A program made the position numbers and the translations under genes. DNA of 64,000 bases from Blastocladiella emersonii ATCC 22665 (taxonomy: Eukaryota > Blastocladiomycota > Blastocladiomycetes > Blastocladiales > Blastocladiaceae): positions 930,001-994,000 of the forward strand of contig JANHCV010000011.1 of NCBI GenBank assembly GCA_025594325.1, read 5' to 3'. Positions 50,641-59,936 of this stretch are shown here, piece after piece; the first letter of the stretch is position 1, and each line of letters starts with the position of its first letter. The notes under the pieces are model-generated. The model was not told the DNA's origin. It searched no databases and was given only the letters and a program-made list of their open reading frames with translations.

Positions 50641-53101
50641 GCAGATCTCTGCCCATCTCAAGGTCCTCAACATGATACGCACTCAAGACAGGGAACTGCA
50701 GCAGATCCCACAAACACTCCCAGTCCTTCAACTTGCTCACCTGTCCCAATCTGGGGCTCGACTCAACAACATTCCATCCCTGATGCTGCTGCAACAAGGA
50801 AGGAGGCGCTGCTCTTAATAGGGACAACATCGCGCGTCCTGCTGACCTGGTAGAGGATCTTCATGATCGCTTGCAGGCCCAGGCTTGTCTGGACCAGGAT
50901 TGGGGCAAAGCGTTGGTGGTTCCTTCCAGTGTTCATGGTGTTGTGTTGCAGCCCTGTGCTGCAAGTAGGGGTCAAGGAAGCACACAAGCGGCGGCAGCAG
51001 CGCGGCACGGCAAACAAGCAAGCGAGCGAGTGGGCGGACAGGTGGGCGAGCAGTGCGGGACAGTCATGTGACATCAGCTGTGGCGTTGCCACCCTCACTC
51101 AACGCTGCCTTAGCGTTCGCCGCCGCGATGTAGTCCGCTGGGTGAATATTCAAGCTTACATAGCTCAACTACTACTACGGTCTGACGTCTGATCGCTCAG
51201 GGCAAAAGTGTGCCGCCGCCGTAGAAGCTCAAGGCATGCAAGTCGTCCTATCGCTGACCCTGAGGCTTACCGCTGAACTGAGAGGCGGGTTGGTACCTCA
51301 AGAACTCGTTGCATACAGTGCACAGAGTCGTATCGACCGCGGCAGTGGTGTATGAGCTGCGGCGGGGGTGGTGGAGAGAAAGCGATCGCGACGACTCACG
51401 CCGTGTGGCGCTGCGCCGCGTGGCGCTTGGCTGAGTGGCGCATCGCGGCCCGCCTTAACCGCCACACGTCGAGCGAGCGACCCGCACACAAATCCACGCT
51501 ACGAACGCAACATATAACTTGACGCGACTTCTCCACATCGTTAATGAGGGAAGTAAATCGAGTGGAGCGCGTTCAAGCGGGCGGAGCGGAGCTGCAGTCT
51601 TTGAGGCTCGCGTGCACACTCAAATCTCACTTAATCTGTCCAGGCCAAACAGAGGCTTTATAGATACGTATCTCGCTCACCTTCACCTCAATTTGTGGAT
51701 GCCCGGCATGCCTGGGGTGCGCGGCAGAGGGTTGCGCGTGCGTAAGCACCGATTCGTCGCGTACCGACTCAAATCCCATCAGATCGACTTCCGCCAAACA
51801 GAAGACTTGTTCGAACTTACATCAAACATCTCTCCTATTGGCCGATAAACAGCAGCGTGTCTCTAGGGCCATTGCCAGCGGGTGCACCAATCTGTCACGG
51901 TTTGACCTTAGATTTCTCGAAATAATATCACACAAGCTGGTCTCGGGACCTCAAAAAATCGAGCTCGTAGACATCAAATACCCCACAGTTACAATTTGGA
52001 GCGGCGGGGGTGGAAAAAGGTGCCCGCGTCAACCCGTCCTGCAGGTTCGCACTGAGCTGTTGCAAGTCTACTGCACCGATCGATGCGCGAACCCGACCTG
52101 CCAGTGGGCGGGGCCATTGAAGACGCTTTACAATGTAAAAAGGAGCTCCGAACACGATGGCGTGTTTGGATTCGCAAGAAACCTCCCGTTGCGACCTGCA
52201 GGTGGACTTGAACGCGCCCAGACTCAGCTGTGGTCGCGCGACCATCACCGATCTCGGCCCACAATCAAGCTGCAGCAATTTAGTAAAGACCACAAGATGC
52301 GCAGAGCATACTTTAATGAATAGAACTTTAATCTCAAGACCTTGTGACAAGATCTGTAGTGGTTACGCGATGGAAACGGAGACGAGTGACCAACAAGTCG
52401 CGCAGCCAGTCGCAGCGCACAGGTTTCAGCTTGGCGGTTTGACTCGGCGCTCACCCGGGCGTTACGTGTCAACCCTTGGGGAGCTGGGCAACTCGCTGTG
52501 GCGTTCAGCTGCAGCAACTTGCATCTGCGCCAGCCAATGGAGAGGTTGCGCAGTGAGAGAAAAAAATTGATTGGTCAGAATTTTTTCCGGACCAGGCGCG
52601 GCGTGGAGCGCGGCGTGAAAGTGGTGAGCGCGGCGGACACCTGGCGGTTCCCGCGGTTTTGGGGCACGTGCCTGATTCGCGCTGTCTTGCAGCCGCCACC
52701 AATGGGCTGCCGCCACCCTGTCACCCTGTTGTTGTCATCCTGCCTGACCTCGCCGGCTCTTGCTCCCGAGGTTGCACCAACCATTGCCCTATGAACCAAT
52801 GCATTGCTTCTCACGCAGCTCGCCCGCATCGCCAATTTGGAGCCCGTCACTCCCAGCCATGGACTGGCTCCTCGGTGCTGATGTGGCGGCCTTCAGCGCT
52901 CGCAGGCCCACTCATCACCATGGCTCCGCTGCTGGCTCAGGCACCCTCCGCCCGCGCACTTGCGTCCAGATGCCGCGCCTCGCTCATATAACTTGGCGCG
53001 ACCCCGCCAGGCGCTCGCCATGACCTGCGCTTGACCATCTTCCTTCTCCTCGCCCGATCCCCCCCTCTCCCATCCATCCCCCATCCCACCCATCCCTCAC
53101 C
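50641..53101. other. Long region without a supported gene
   Basis: This 2.46-kb region has lower and uneven GC and only short frames on both strands. I see no transposase, RT or host-protein motif. A palindrome-like AT-rich stretch lies near 52560-52585. The last ~80 bp before 53102 are strongly CT-rich and look like a promoter/5' UTR for the ORF there. Fragments of old transposons are likely but not recognisable by eye. Confidence 0.4.
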
Positions 53102-53542
53102 ATGACCTGGCCCGTGCCGTACATCGTTGCAGCCTTCATCCTTCTCAAAGCCCGCATCCGCGCCGACCCCTCTCTGACCCTCCTCCAAGCCACTCAGCTT
53201 GTTGCTGGCAACAGCGTCGCTGCCCGCGCCCGCCTCCTTTGTGACAAACTCCCCCAGCCCCGCAAACTCGATCCGCCCCCTCACTGCCTTGAAAACGTGG
53301 CGGACGCCGCGCGCTGCGTCCTTTGCTCGGCTTCCCTGCCCGCTCGCTTCGCTTTGTTGCCATGGGCCGATATGGCCCAGAGACCCTACAACGAGCTGTG
53401 CGCGCATGAAAAGCGTCTCACCGGTGCGGCGAAGGCTGCGACTGCTGCCGCTCGGGCCTCGCGCGCCGCTACCGAGCAGGCCCGTGATGATCTCGCGGCC
53501 CGCGTGCAGGCTGCAGCGCTGCTGTTGGTACAACGCGACTAA
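53102..53542 (+). CDS. Unknown 146-residue ORF
   Basis: The frame starts MTWPVPYIVAAFILLKARIR, a possible signal or anchor helix, and ends in an Ala-rich helical stretch (AARASRAATEQARDDLAARV). The start follows a long CT-rich tract in the context CACCATGA. An overlapping minus-strand frame (52937-53596, starting MDRQAVALAVVYVTFAAVLV) also has a hydrophobic N-terminus, so the coding strand is uncertain. No family is recognised. Confidence 0.35.
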   Translation: MTWPVPYIVAAFILLKARIRADPSLTLLQATQLVAGNSVAARARLLCDKLPQPRKLDPPPHCLENVADAARCVLCSASLPARFALLPWADMAQRPYNELCAHEKRLTGAAKAATAAARASRAATEQARDDLAARVQAAALLLVQRD

Positions 53543-53643
53543 AACCGCCGCAAACGTGACGTAAACCACTGCAAGAGCGACAGCCTGACGGTCCATGGTG
53601 ATTTCATGCAGTTGCGTGTGCTTGTGGGGACGGCGTATGTGTT

Positions 53644-53818
53644 GTATCCCTTAAGGGATACGACATGGGCTGACCCACTGCCACTCGGGCTGACCAATTG
53701 CTTACCCCGAGCGGTCGGCGACAGTCACTCGGGGTAACCACGTGAGACCCCGTTGCTTACCCCAGGTGGTTAATAAAATGTTGGATTCAAATGTCGTGTT
53801 CCCTTAGGGAACACGACA
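53644..53818. repeat. Two related hairpins flanking a ~130-bp spacer
   Basis: GTATCCCTTAAGGGATAC at 53644-53661 is a perfect 18-bp palindrome. At 53792-53818 the arms TGTCGTGTTCCC and GGGAACACGACA flank TTA. Both share a CCCTTA(A)GGG core and TGT/ACA outer ends. They may mark a small mobile sequence or an end of the adjacent virus-like element. Confidence 0.7.
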
Positions 53819-53909
53819 CGCGGACGGAGGCCGAAGGCCAAAGCAGGTGGGCGGGAGGGTGGGTGGAAGGGAGGGGCGAGCGGTCCAGGAGTGAGTCCCT
53901 GACCTGACC

Positions 53910-54268
53910 CCCAAGCCCGTCCCTAACCAACCCCTTGGGCTGACCATTGCTTACCCCGAGCGGTCGGCGGCGGCCGGCGAGCGCAGCGAGATGAAGAGCA
54001 GCGCAGCTGCGGCTACCCACTGACAGAGTTCCCTGGTCTGGTCCCTGAGCACGGCTGCGAGTCGATCTGCGAGTTGATCTGCGAGACAAGTCCGAGAGCA
54101 GATCCCTGAGCCCGTCCCTGACCAACCACTCAGGCTGACCATTGCTTACCCCGAGCGGTCGGCGGCAGCCGGCGAGCGCAGCGAGACGAAGAGCAGCGCA
54201 GCTGCGGCTACCCACTGACAGAGTTCCCTGGTCTGGTCCCTGAGCACAGCTGCAAGTCGATCTGTGAG
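53910..54268. repeat. Direct tandem duplication, ~195-bp unit
   Basis: Copies at about 53910-54072 and 54107-54268 share long identical stretches, including GCTTACCCCGAGCGGTCGGC and CTACCCACTGACAGAGTTCC. A partial, diverged copy lies near 53688-53770. Confidence 0.85.
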
Positions 54269-54341
54269 CAGTCCCCGAGCCAGTCCCCGAGCCAGTCCCT
54301 GACCACCTGCCGCGAGCGGCTGCTATGAAGCCGTTCACCGT

Positions 54342-54418
54342 AAAAGTTCCACTTTTCGCTCAAAAACAGGTAGGTATATATATACACTGCCCCTTTTTGA
54401 GCGAAAAGTGGAACTTTT
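54342..54418. repeat. 25-bp perfect inverted repeat with 27-nt AT-rich loop
   Basis: The left arm at 54342-54366 begins AAAAGTTCCACTTTTCGC and the right arm at 54394-54418 is its exact reverse complement. The loop contains TATATATATA. It lies about 150 bp past the 3' end of the primase-helicase gene, and could be a terminator, a replication hairpin or part of the element terminus. Confidence 0.85.
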
Positions 54419-54424
54419 CAGAGA

Positions 54425-54545
54425 CAAGAGGTCAGGGTACAGGGGGTCAGGGCAGGGGAGCGTCTTAGCAGCATCAATGTATTAAACAAAGACAAAGGGT
54501 CAGGGTACGGGGGGTCAGGGGCAGGGGAGCGTCTTAGCAGGCATC
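54425..54545. repeat. Short direct duplication downstream of the primase gene
   Basis: A block containing GGGGAGCGTCTTAGCAG and GGTCAGGGTAC occurs twice, ending near 54471 and 54541. Confidence 0.7.
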
Positions 54546-54565
54546 GTGGCAGGTCGTGGACTGTC

Positions 54566-57500
54566 TTAGGGCTTGTTGATGAGCTTGTCGTAGACCTCAT
54601 CCAGGTCCAGCTCCAGGACAAACGGCGCCTACTCGGCCGGGGCAGTGGTCCAGGTCTTGTACATGACAAAGTAGTTGATGTCTTCCGTCCACTTCAGGTT
54701 AGTGTACTTCTTGCCACGAATTGTGACCTGGCGGTTGTCCTTGTCTGGCACAGCAAGGCACTTGTTAAAGTAAGTGCTGAGAAGCCTGTTTAGGACTGTT
54801 GCTGTGTCACACTTGTAATACCCAAGCTTCTTGAAGTACTTGTGGATGTCTGCTTCAAACGTGGCGGGGATGGTGGCCTGGATGTTGAACTCCTTGGACG
54901 TGCGGAGGTCCATGCCGTTGTGGTCAAGGAGCTTGTGCAGGACGTGGGCCTTGTCCTTGGTGTAAAAGTACTGGATACGTTCCATGAAGCGCTCGGCGTT
55001 GTCGTCCCAGATGGCCTCCATGTTGTTCTCGCTCAGACCCTTGAACTTGCGGATGAAGAAGGCCTTGCGGACGGAGAGGCAGATGGTCCAGTCTGGGTCC
55101 TCGAGTGTACCCTGGCAGTGGTCGCGCAGGGTCTCCTTGGATGGAAGCTGGACGTTTGCCCAGTCAAAGGACCAGCCCGATGTCATGACATCCTCAATCT
55201 CGGGGTGCGCCTTGTAGTAGTACTCGGGGGAGTCGTCCATGACAATGTTGGCAACCTTGCGGAAGGCGTCAAAGACCTTGAGGCACAAGGTCACAGCGGC
55301 CATCTCGTTCTCGAGATCCGTGTTCTTGACAATGGCCTGGTGAAGTTTGCCGACCAAGTCCGAGTTAATGACCTGGGACTTGTTCATGTACGCGCCGTGG
55401 CAACCATTGCTGATCATGAACACGATCTCGTTGTCAATGGGGTAGCGCACGCAGTAGATTGCCTGGAAGAAGTCGCGGGCAGGGACCCAGGACTCGTAGC
55501 GCGCGTACACCTTGTGGAAGACGTCTGGCTTTGAAAAGTTGACCCCCACAGTGATCTTGAGGTTGGCAATGACTATACGGACTGTATCGTCGCCCCACAC
55601 AGAGTCAGGGTCAATGAGTTCCTTGTCCTCGTGGTTGGGGCGGTCGCCGTGGTAGAGCTTGATCTGCTTGCCAATCTTCCACGTCTCCTCGGCAAAGACC
55701 CGCTCGAGGTACTCGCCAAAGGTCTGCACCAACCACTTGGTTGACTTCTTGCATGGTCGTGGGAGGAAGAGGTAGAGCTTCTTGTTGGCCTTGAGGTCGG
55801 CAATGATGTTGCTCTCCATGATGTCTTCGGCGGACTTCTTGTTGTCCTTGTCGTCGGTGATGAGGCTCATCTTGCGCGGCTCAAACTTCTTGCCGAGCGT
55901 GTTTGTGATCACCTTGATCTTACCATGGAGTGTGGTCTTGATGTTGTGCTCGACAGTAAAGGAGCGGAGGACGTCCATGGTCAGGTTCGTGACAAACGCG
56001 TCCATGAAGATACCCTTGCTGCCCTTGTGCTCGCACAGCGTCTTGAAGGCCTTGAGGTTGGCCTCAAGGTTGTTGCGAATGGTGGTTGTGTGCAACTTGG
56101 CGTCCTGGAACATCTTGAGGACTGTCTCGGACTTGTCCACCACAACAATGTTGTAGGGCTCGGTCAAGTAGTGCAGCGAGCACGGCGAGACAATGAGTCG
56201 CTTGTGATCCCCCAGTGTCTTCTTGTCCTTGATGCTGCGGTAGTTGACAAAGCCAAGCTTCTGTTCGCAGGCTCAACCCTCGGTGTTGTGGGCCAGGGTG
56301 ATGCGAGGTGTGATCCAGACCACTTGCGCGTCTGGGTACTTGGCAATGTAGTCGCAAACAGCGCCCGTCTTGTTGGAGCCCATGCCCGTGGCCAGCACGT
56401 TGAACTTGGCCAGGGTAATGTTGTCGCAGGACAGGAACTGGTTGGGGCTGGTCACGTCCACTGGTACCTCAAGCGACTGCTCAAACTTGGCCATGGCCTT
56501 GGACTTGAACGCGGCTGGGAACCGCTTGTAGAAGATGGCCTTGACAAACGTGTCCAGCACTGGGTAGTTGTTGTTGCTGGCAATCTCGTTCCATTGGTCC
56601 CAGTACTTTTGCATGCGCTGAGCCGAGTTGTCCTGCTGCGACGTCCACGCCCAGAACTGGTCAAATGTGACCCCTTTGCGCATGGCCCATGTCATGATCC
56701 GCCAGGTCACGTTGTTGTGGAATGCGTTCTCGGGGCTGACAGGGAGGTTGTGGAGGATCTCAAGTGGCGTGGCGTCGTAGTAGAAGAAGTCGGGGTCGAT
56801 CTGCACGTCCTTGAACTCGGGGATGTCGAGGTTGTAGTCAAAGCGACCCTTGCGGCGCTTGGCCCGCGCTGCCTTGGCCTCGGCAGACACAAACTCAACA
56901 AAGGACAGGTCCGAGATCGGCACGCAGTTGGGGTCAAAGCCGTACTGGATCAGATGCTTGGACAGGCGGTCCTTGTTCCCTGCCTTGAACGTGCCGGGTG
57001 TCTTCTTGGGCTTGGACTGGTTGATGCACTTCATGAAGCGGTGCTTGCTGTACACGCTGGCGTCAAAGCCGAGCTTGACGTGGTCGGGGTGGCTGCAGAA
57101 CAGCTTCAGGAACGACATGTCCTTGAGCGTGGCCGTGTAGTTGCTGAGGACAATGTGCCACGACTTTTTGAGGTCCGTCTCGTAGCCGCAGACCTGGAGG
57201 TTGGCGCCGGGGAACTGGGCCAGGATGACCTTCTTGATGACGTCCAGCGTCACGTCCTTGTTGTTGCCCGGGCAGTCAATGTCAAAGTAGACCTTGGACA
57301 GGCGCTCGGGGTGGACCATCTCCTGGATGCAGCGGTTCTTGTTGAGGAGCCCAGCCAGGCCCACCGTCTTGACCTTGGCAAAATAGTGCGCCGCCTTGGG
57401 TTCGCCATGGTTGTCGACGCCCTTGTCAACAAGGCGCTTGATGACCGTCTCGTTGTCTTGCAGCTCGGAGAGGAGCTTGCGCTGAGGGCCCATGTCGCTG

Positions 57501-57577
57501 CCGCCGCCGTCCTTGCCGTGGAACCACTCAAGACCAAAGGCAGTGCCAGCTGTACCAGGAACCTGCTTGCAAGGCAT
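54566..57577 (-). pseudogene. Archaeo-eukaryotic primase fused to UL9-like SF2 helicase, two in-frame stops
   Basis: The frame from ATG 57577 to TAA 54566 is 1004 codons, cut by TGA at 56273-56275 (codon 435) and TAG at 54629-54631 (codon 983). Coding-like sequence continues in the same frame after each. The N-terminal part has the AEP primase signature: KVYFDIDCPGNN near residue 100, KKSWHIVL and VYSKHRFMKCINQSK. From ~residue 395 a helicase resembling herpesvirus origin-binding protein follows: ATGMGSNKTGAVCDY (motif I), VVWITPRITLAHN (Ia), VVVDKSETVL (II, with Lys where Glu is expected), and GVNFSKPDVFHKVYARYESW with QAIYCVRYP (V-VI). Such proteins start viral DNA replication. The start at 57577 is preferred over 57676 because the palindromic promoter motif lies between them. 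The lesions mean this copy is probably inactive. Confidence 0.82.
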
Positions 57578-57615
57578 CTTGTTATGATGAGGCGACAGAA
57601 AAGGTGACAGGGCAG

Positions 57616-57631
57616 GTGCGTTTAAACGCGC
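57616..57631 (-). promoter_or_regulatory. Palindromic motif upstream of the primase-helicase
   Basis: GTGCGTTTAAACGCGC lies 39 bp upstream of the ATG at 57577. The same kind of palindrome (TGCGTTYAAACGCA) lies upstream of the divergent gene. Confidence 0.6.
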
Positions 57632-57767
57632 AGGATTTAGCGCTAATGGCTGTGACCCGGGAGCCCTTGTTGGCATGGCCCATGACTTGCCACTGTCCTG
57701 ACCCAGGCCCGGCTGCCCTTGCGTGACCTGTCCCTGACCCAGACACGACCTCCCCCATGACCCCGAC

Positions 57768-58650
57768 TTGGGAGCCAGTTGAGGCCGAGGTCACGATCCT
57801 TGAACCGTGACCTGGGCAGCGACTGAGGGCAAAGTCACAGACCCCCCAGGAGCCCAACTTGGGAGCCAATCGCGTCTCAGGTCACGATCCTTGAACCGTG
57901 ACCTGGGCAGCGACTGAGGGCAAAGTCACGGACCCCCCCAGGAGCCCAACTTGGGAGCCAGTAGGGTCCGAGGTCACAAACCTCTCAAACCGTGACCTGG
58001 GCAGCAACTGAGGGCAAAGTCACAGACCCCCCATGCTCCCAACTTGGGAGCCAATCGCGTCTCAGGTCACGATCCTTGAACCGTGACCTGGGCAGCGACT
58101 GAGGGCAAAGTCACAGACCCCCCAGGAGCCCAACTTGGGAGCCAATCGCGTCTCAGGTCACAATCCTTGAACCGTGACCTGGGCAGCGACTGAGGGCAAA
58201 GTCACAGACCCCCCAGGAGCCCAACTTGGGAGCCAGTAGGGTCCGAGGTCACGAACCTCTCAAACCGTGACCTGGGCAGCGACTGAGGGCAAAGTCACAG
58301 ACCCCCCAGGAGCCCAACTTGGGAGCCAATCGCGTCTCAGGTCACGATCCTTGAACCGTGACCTGGGCAGCGACTGAGGGCAAAGTCACGGACCCCCCCA
58401 GGAGCCCAACTTGGGAGCCAGTAGGGTCCGAGGTCACAAACCTCTCAAACCGTGACCTGGGCAGCAACTGAGGGCAAAGTCACAGACCCCCCATGCTCCC
58501 AACTTGGGAGCCAATCGCGTCTCAGGTCACGATCCTTGAACCGTGACCTGGGCAGCGACTGAGGGCAAAGTCACGGACCCCCCCCCAGGAGCCCAACTTG
58601 GGAGCCAATCGCGTCTCAGGTCACAATCCTTGAACCGTGACCTGGGCCCT
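57768..58650. repeat. Putative replication origin: ~10 repeats of 91-94 bp
   Basis: Units start (TTGGGAGCC) at 57768, 57859, 57951, 58044, 58135, 58226, 58319, 58411, 58504 and 58598. Each has an inverted repeat AGGTCACG-N10-CGTGACCT, or a close variant, followed by GGGCAGCGACTGAGGGCAAA. Two unit subtypes alternate (CAATCGCGTCTC versus CAGTAGGGTCCG). The array fills the space between divergent replication genes, beside a gene for an origin-binding-protein-like helicase. Function as an origin is inferred. Confidence 0.8.
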
Positions 58651-58717
58651 CCCACGGTCCATGACTTGCCACCACCCTGACCCTGACCCAGGCCCAGCTA
58701 CCCAGAAAAAAGAACGT

Positions 58718-58731
58718 TGCGTTCAAACGCA
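58718..58731 (+). promoter_or_regulatory. Palindromic motif upstream of the recombinase-like gene
   Basis: TGCGTTCAAACGCA lies 41 bp upstream of the ATG at 58772, mirroring the motif at 57616-57631. Confidence 0.6.
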
Positions 58732-58771
58732 CTTGAGCCCATGGAGCCTTTTTGTTGACAGTCAGTAAACC

Positions 58772-59908
58772 ATGGCGCTTGACTCTCTTGCCTCCCAGGT
58801 CGCCATTGCCCTCGCTCAGCACTTTGCCACCGATGTAGTGCACCAAGTGCTTGATGGTATCAAGCCGCTGCTGACATCCTTTGACGAGCGGCTCAAGGGA
58901 GTTGAGACCAGCCTCGCCGCGCTGGCTGCAGTGTCACGTAACTGCAATCACCGTCCCAATCACACCCCCGTCGACGAGTCTGGCGAGCCCATGGACACTG
59001 ACCCCCAGGTCAAGTACGCGCAGATGACCGAGGAATCCATTGCGGCGTGCGTCAACGCGCGTGTTCAGAACAAGCACGGGGAACTGGTTGAGCTGAGCGA
59101 CACGGACAAGGCCAAGACATCCCGCGTGCTCTGTGCCTTTGCCAAGTCGGGCATGGACATTGAAGACGTTGACGCCGTGTCCAAAGCTGTGGCAGCGTAC
59201 CGCGCGTCCAAGGGCGAGCAGGGGCTGCAGGTCGAGACGCTCAAGGCCCTGGCCAAGTACTGCACCTGGAACGGGTGGACCGAACTCGGGGCCAAGTACA
59301 CAGAGGCCAAGAAGCAGGATGCTGCCGACTTCCGCGACGCGCGCAAGGAACTTGAGTCTGGTGCGCTCCCGAGCCGTGACGCCATTTGCGCCGCTATTGT
59401 TGATGCAAAGGGCTTGGGCACGGGGCTCCTGCGTCTGTACCTCCAAGTTGTGAGTGCGGTGCGCTCCGACCCTGCGTTCCTGACCACGAAGCCAACCACT
59501 GGGTACCCGTACTACGACCCAGAGACCCAGATTCTGGCCGGCGATGTCATTGTCAAGACAGAGGGCTGTGGCTACAACTTCTTGCACACAGTTAGTGAGC
59601 CCAAGGTCGCCGCCGCTCTCAAGCGTATCCTCGCCCAGCGTCTCGCCAAAGGTCATGACTTTGTCTTCAACAACTACACCCTCAAGGAGCTCAAGGACAC
59701 CACGCTCCGCAAGAGGGTTAGCAGCACCTGGTGTACGTCGATTAGTCGGGCTGCAAAGACGGTCGGCTTTGAGGATGGCGGCGTGGCAGTGATCCGCCGT
59801 ATCTCCACCAGTGAGAACTTTGCTGCGCAGCAAGCTATTGCCAAACGCGCGCACGAGATGGGTCACAGCGTCCCCGTTGCGCTGACCTACTACATGACGC
59901 CTCAGTAA
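58772..59908 (+). CDS. Tyrosine-recombinase-like protein
   Basis: A single exon encodes 378 residues. The N-terminal ~60 residues look coiled-coil (VVHQVLDGIKPLLTSFDERL), and the middle is helical. The C-terminus has VAVIRRISTSENF, RAHEMGHSVPVAL and TYYM, which matches the R(I/H)xxR, MGHS and final Tyr pattern of tyrosine recombinases in large DNA viruses and Cryptons. The upstream conserved Arg is not clear. Role would be site-specific integration or resolution of the element. It is the first gene of the plus-strand module, 29 bp before the DDE integrase gene, with the origin-like repeats on its other side. Confidence 0.55.
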   Translation: MALDSLASQVAIALAQHFATDVVHQVLDGIKPLLTSFDERLKGVETSLAALAAVSRNCNHRPNHTPVDESGEPMDTDPQVKYAQMTEESIAACVNARVQNKHGELVELSDTDKAKTSRVLCAFAKSGMDIEDVDAVSKAVAAYRASKGEQGLQVETLKALAKYCTWNGWTELGAKYTEAKKQDAADFRDARKELESGALPSRDAICAAIVDAKGLGTGLLRLYLQVVSAVRSDPAFLTTKPTTGYPYYDPETQILAGDVIVKTEGCGYNFLHTVSEPKVAAALKRILAQRLAKGHDFVFNNYTLKELKDTTLRKRVSSTWCTSISRAAKTVGFEDGGVAVIRRISTSENFAAQQAIAKRAHEMGHSVPVALTYYMTPQ

Positions 59909-59936
59909 TCCTTTTGTCTCCGCCTTTGTTAATACA

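Noticed and set aside
56273-56275. TGA as selenocysteine or programmed readthrough in the primase-helicase
   Set aside because: No SECIS-like structure was evident, a second stop (TAG) occurs further on, and motif residues are also altered. Decay is simpler.
57768-58650. CRISPR-like array
   Set aside because: The repeats are contiguous 91-94-bp units without unique spacers, and the host is eukaryotic.
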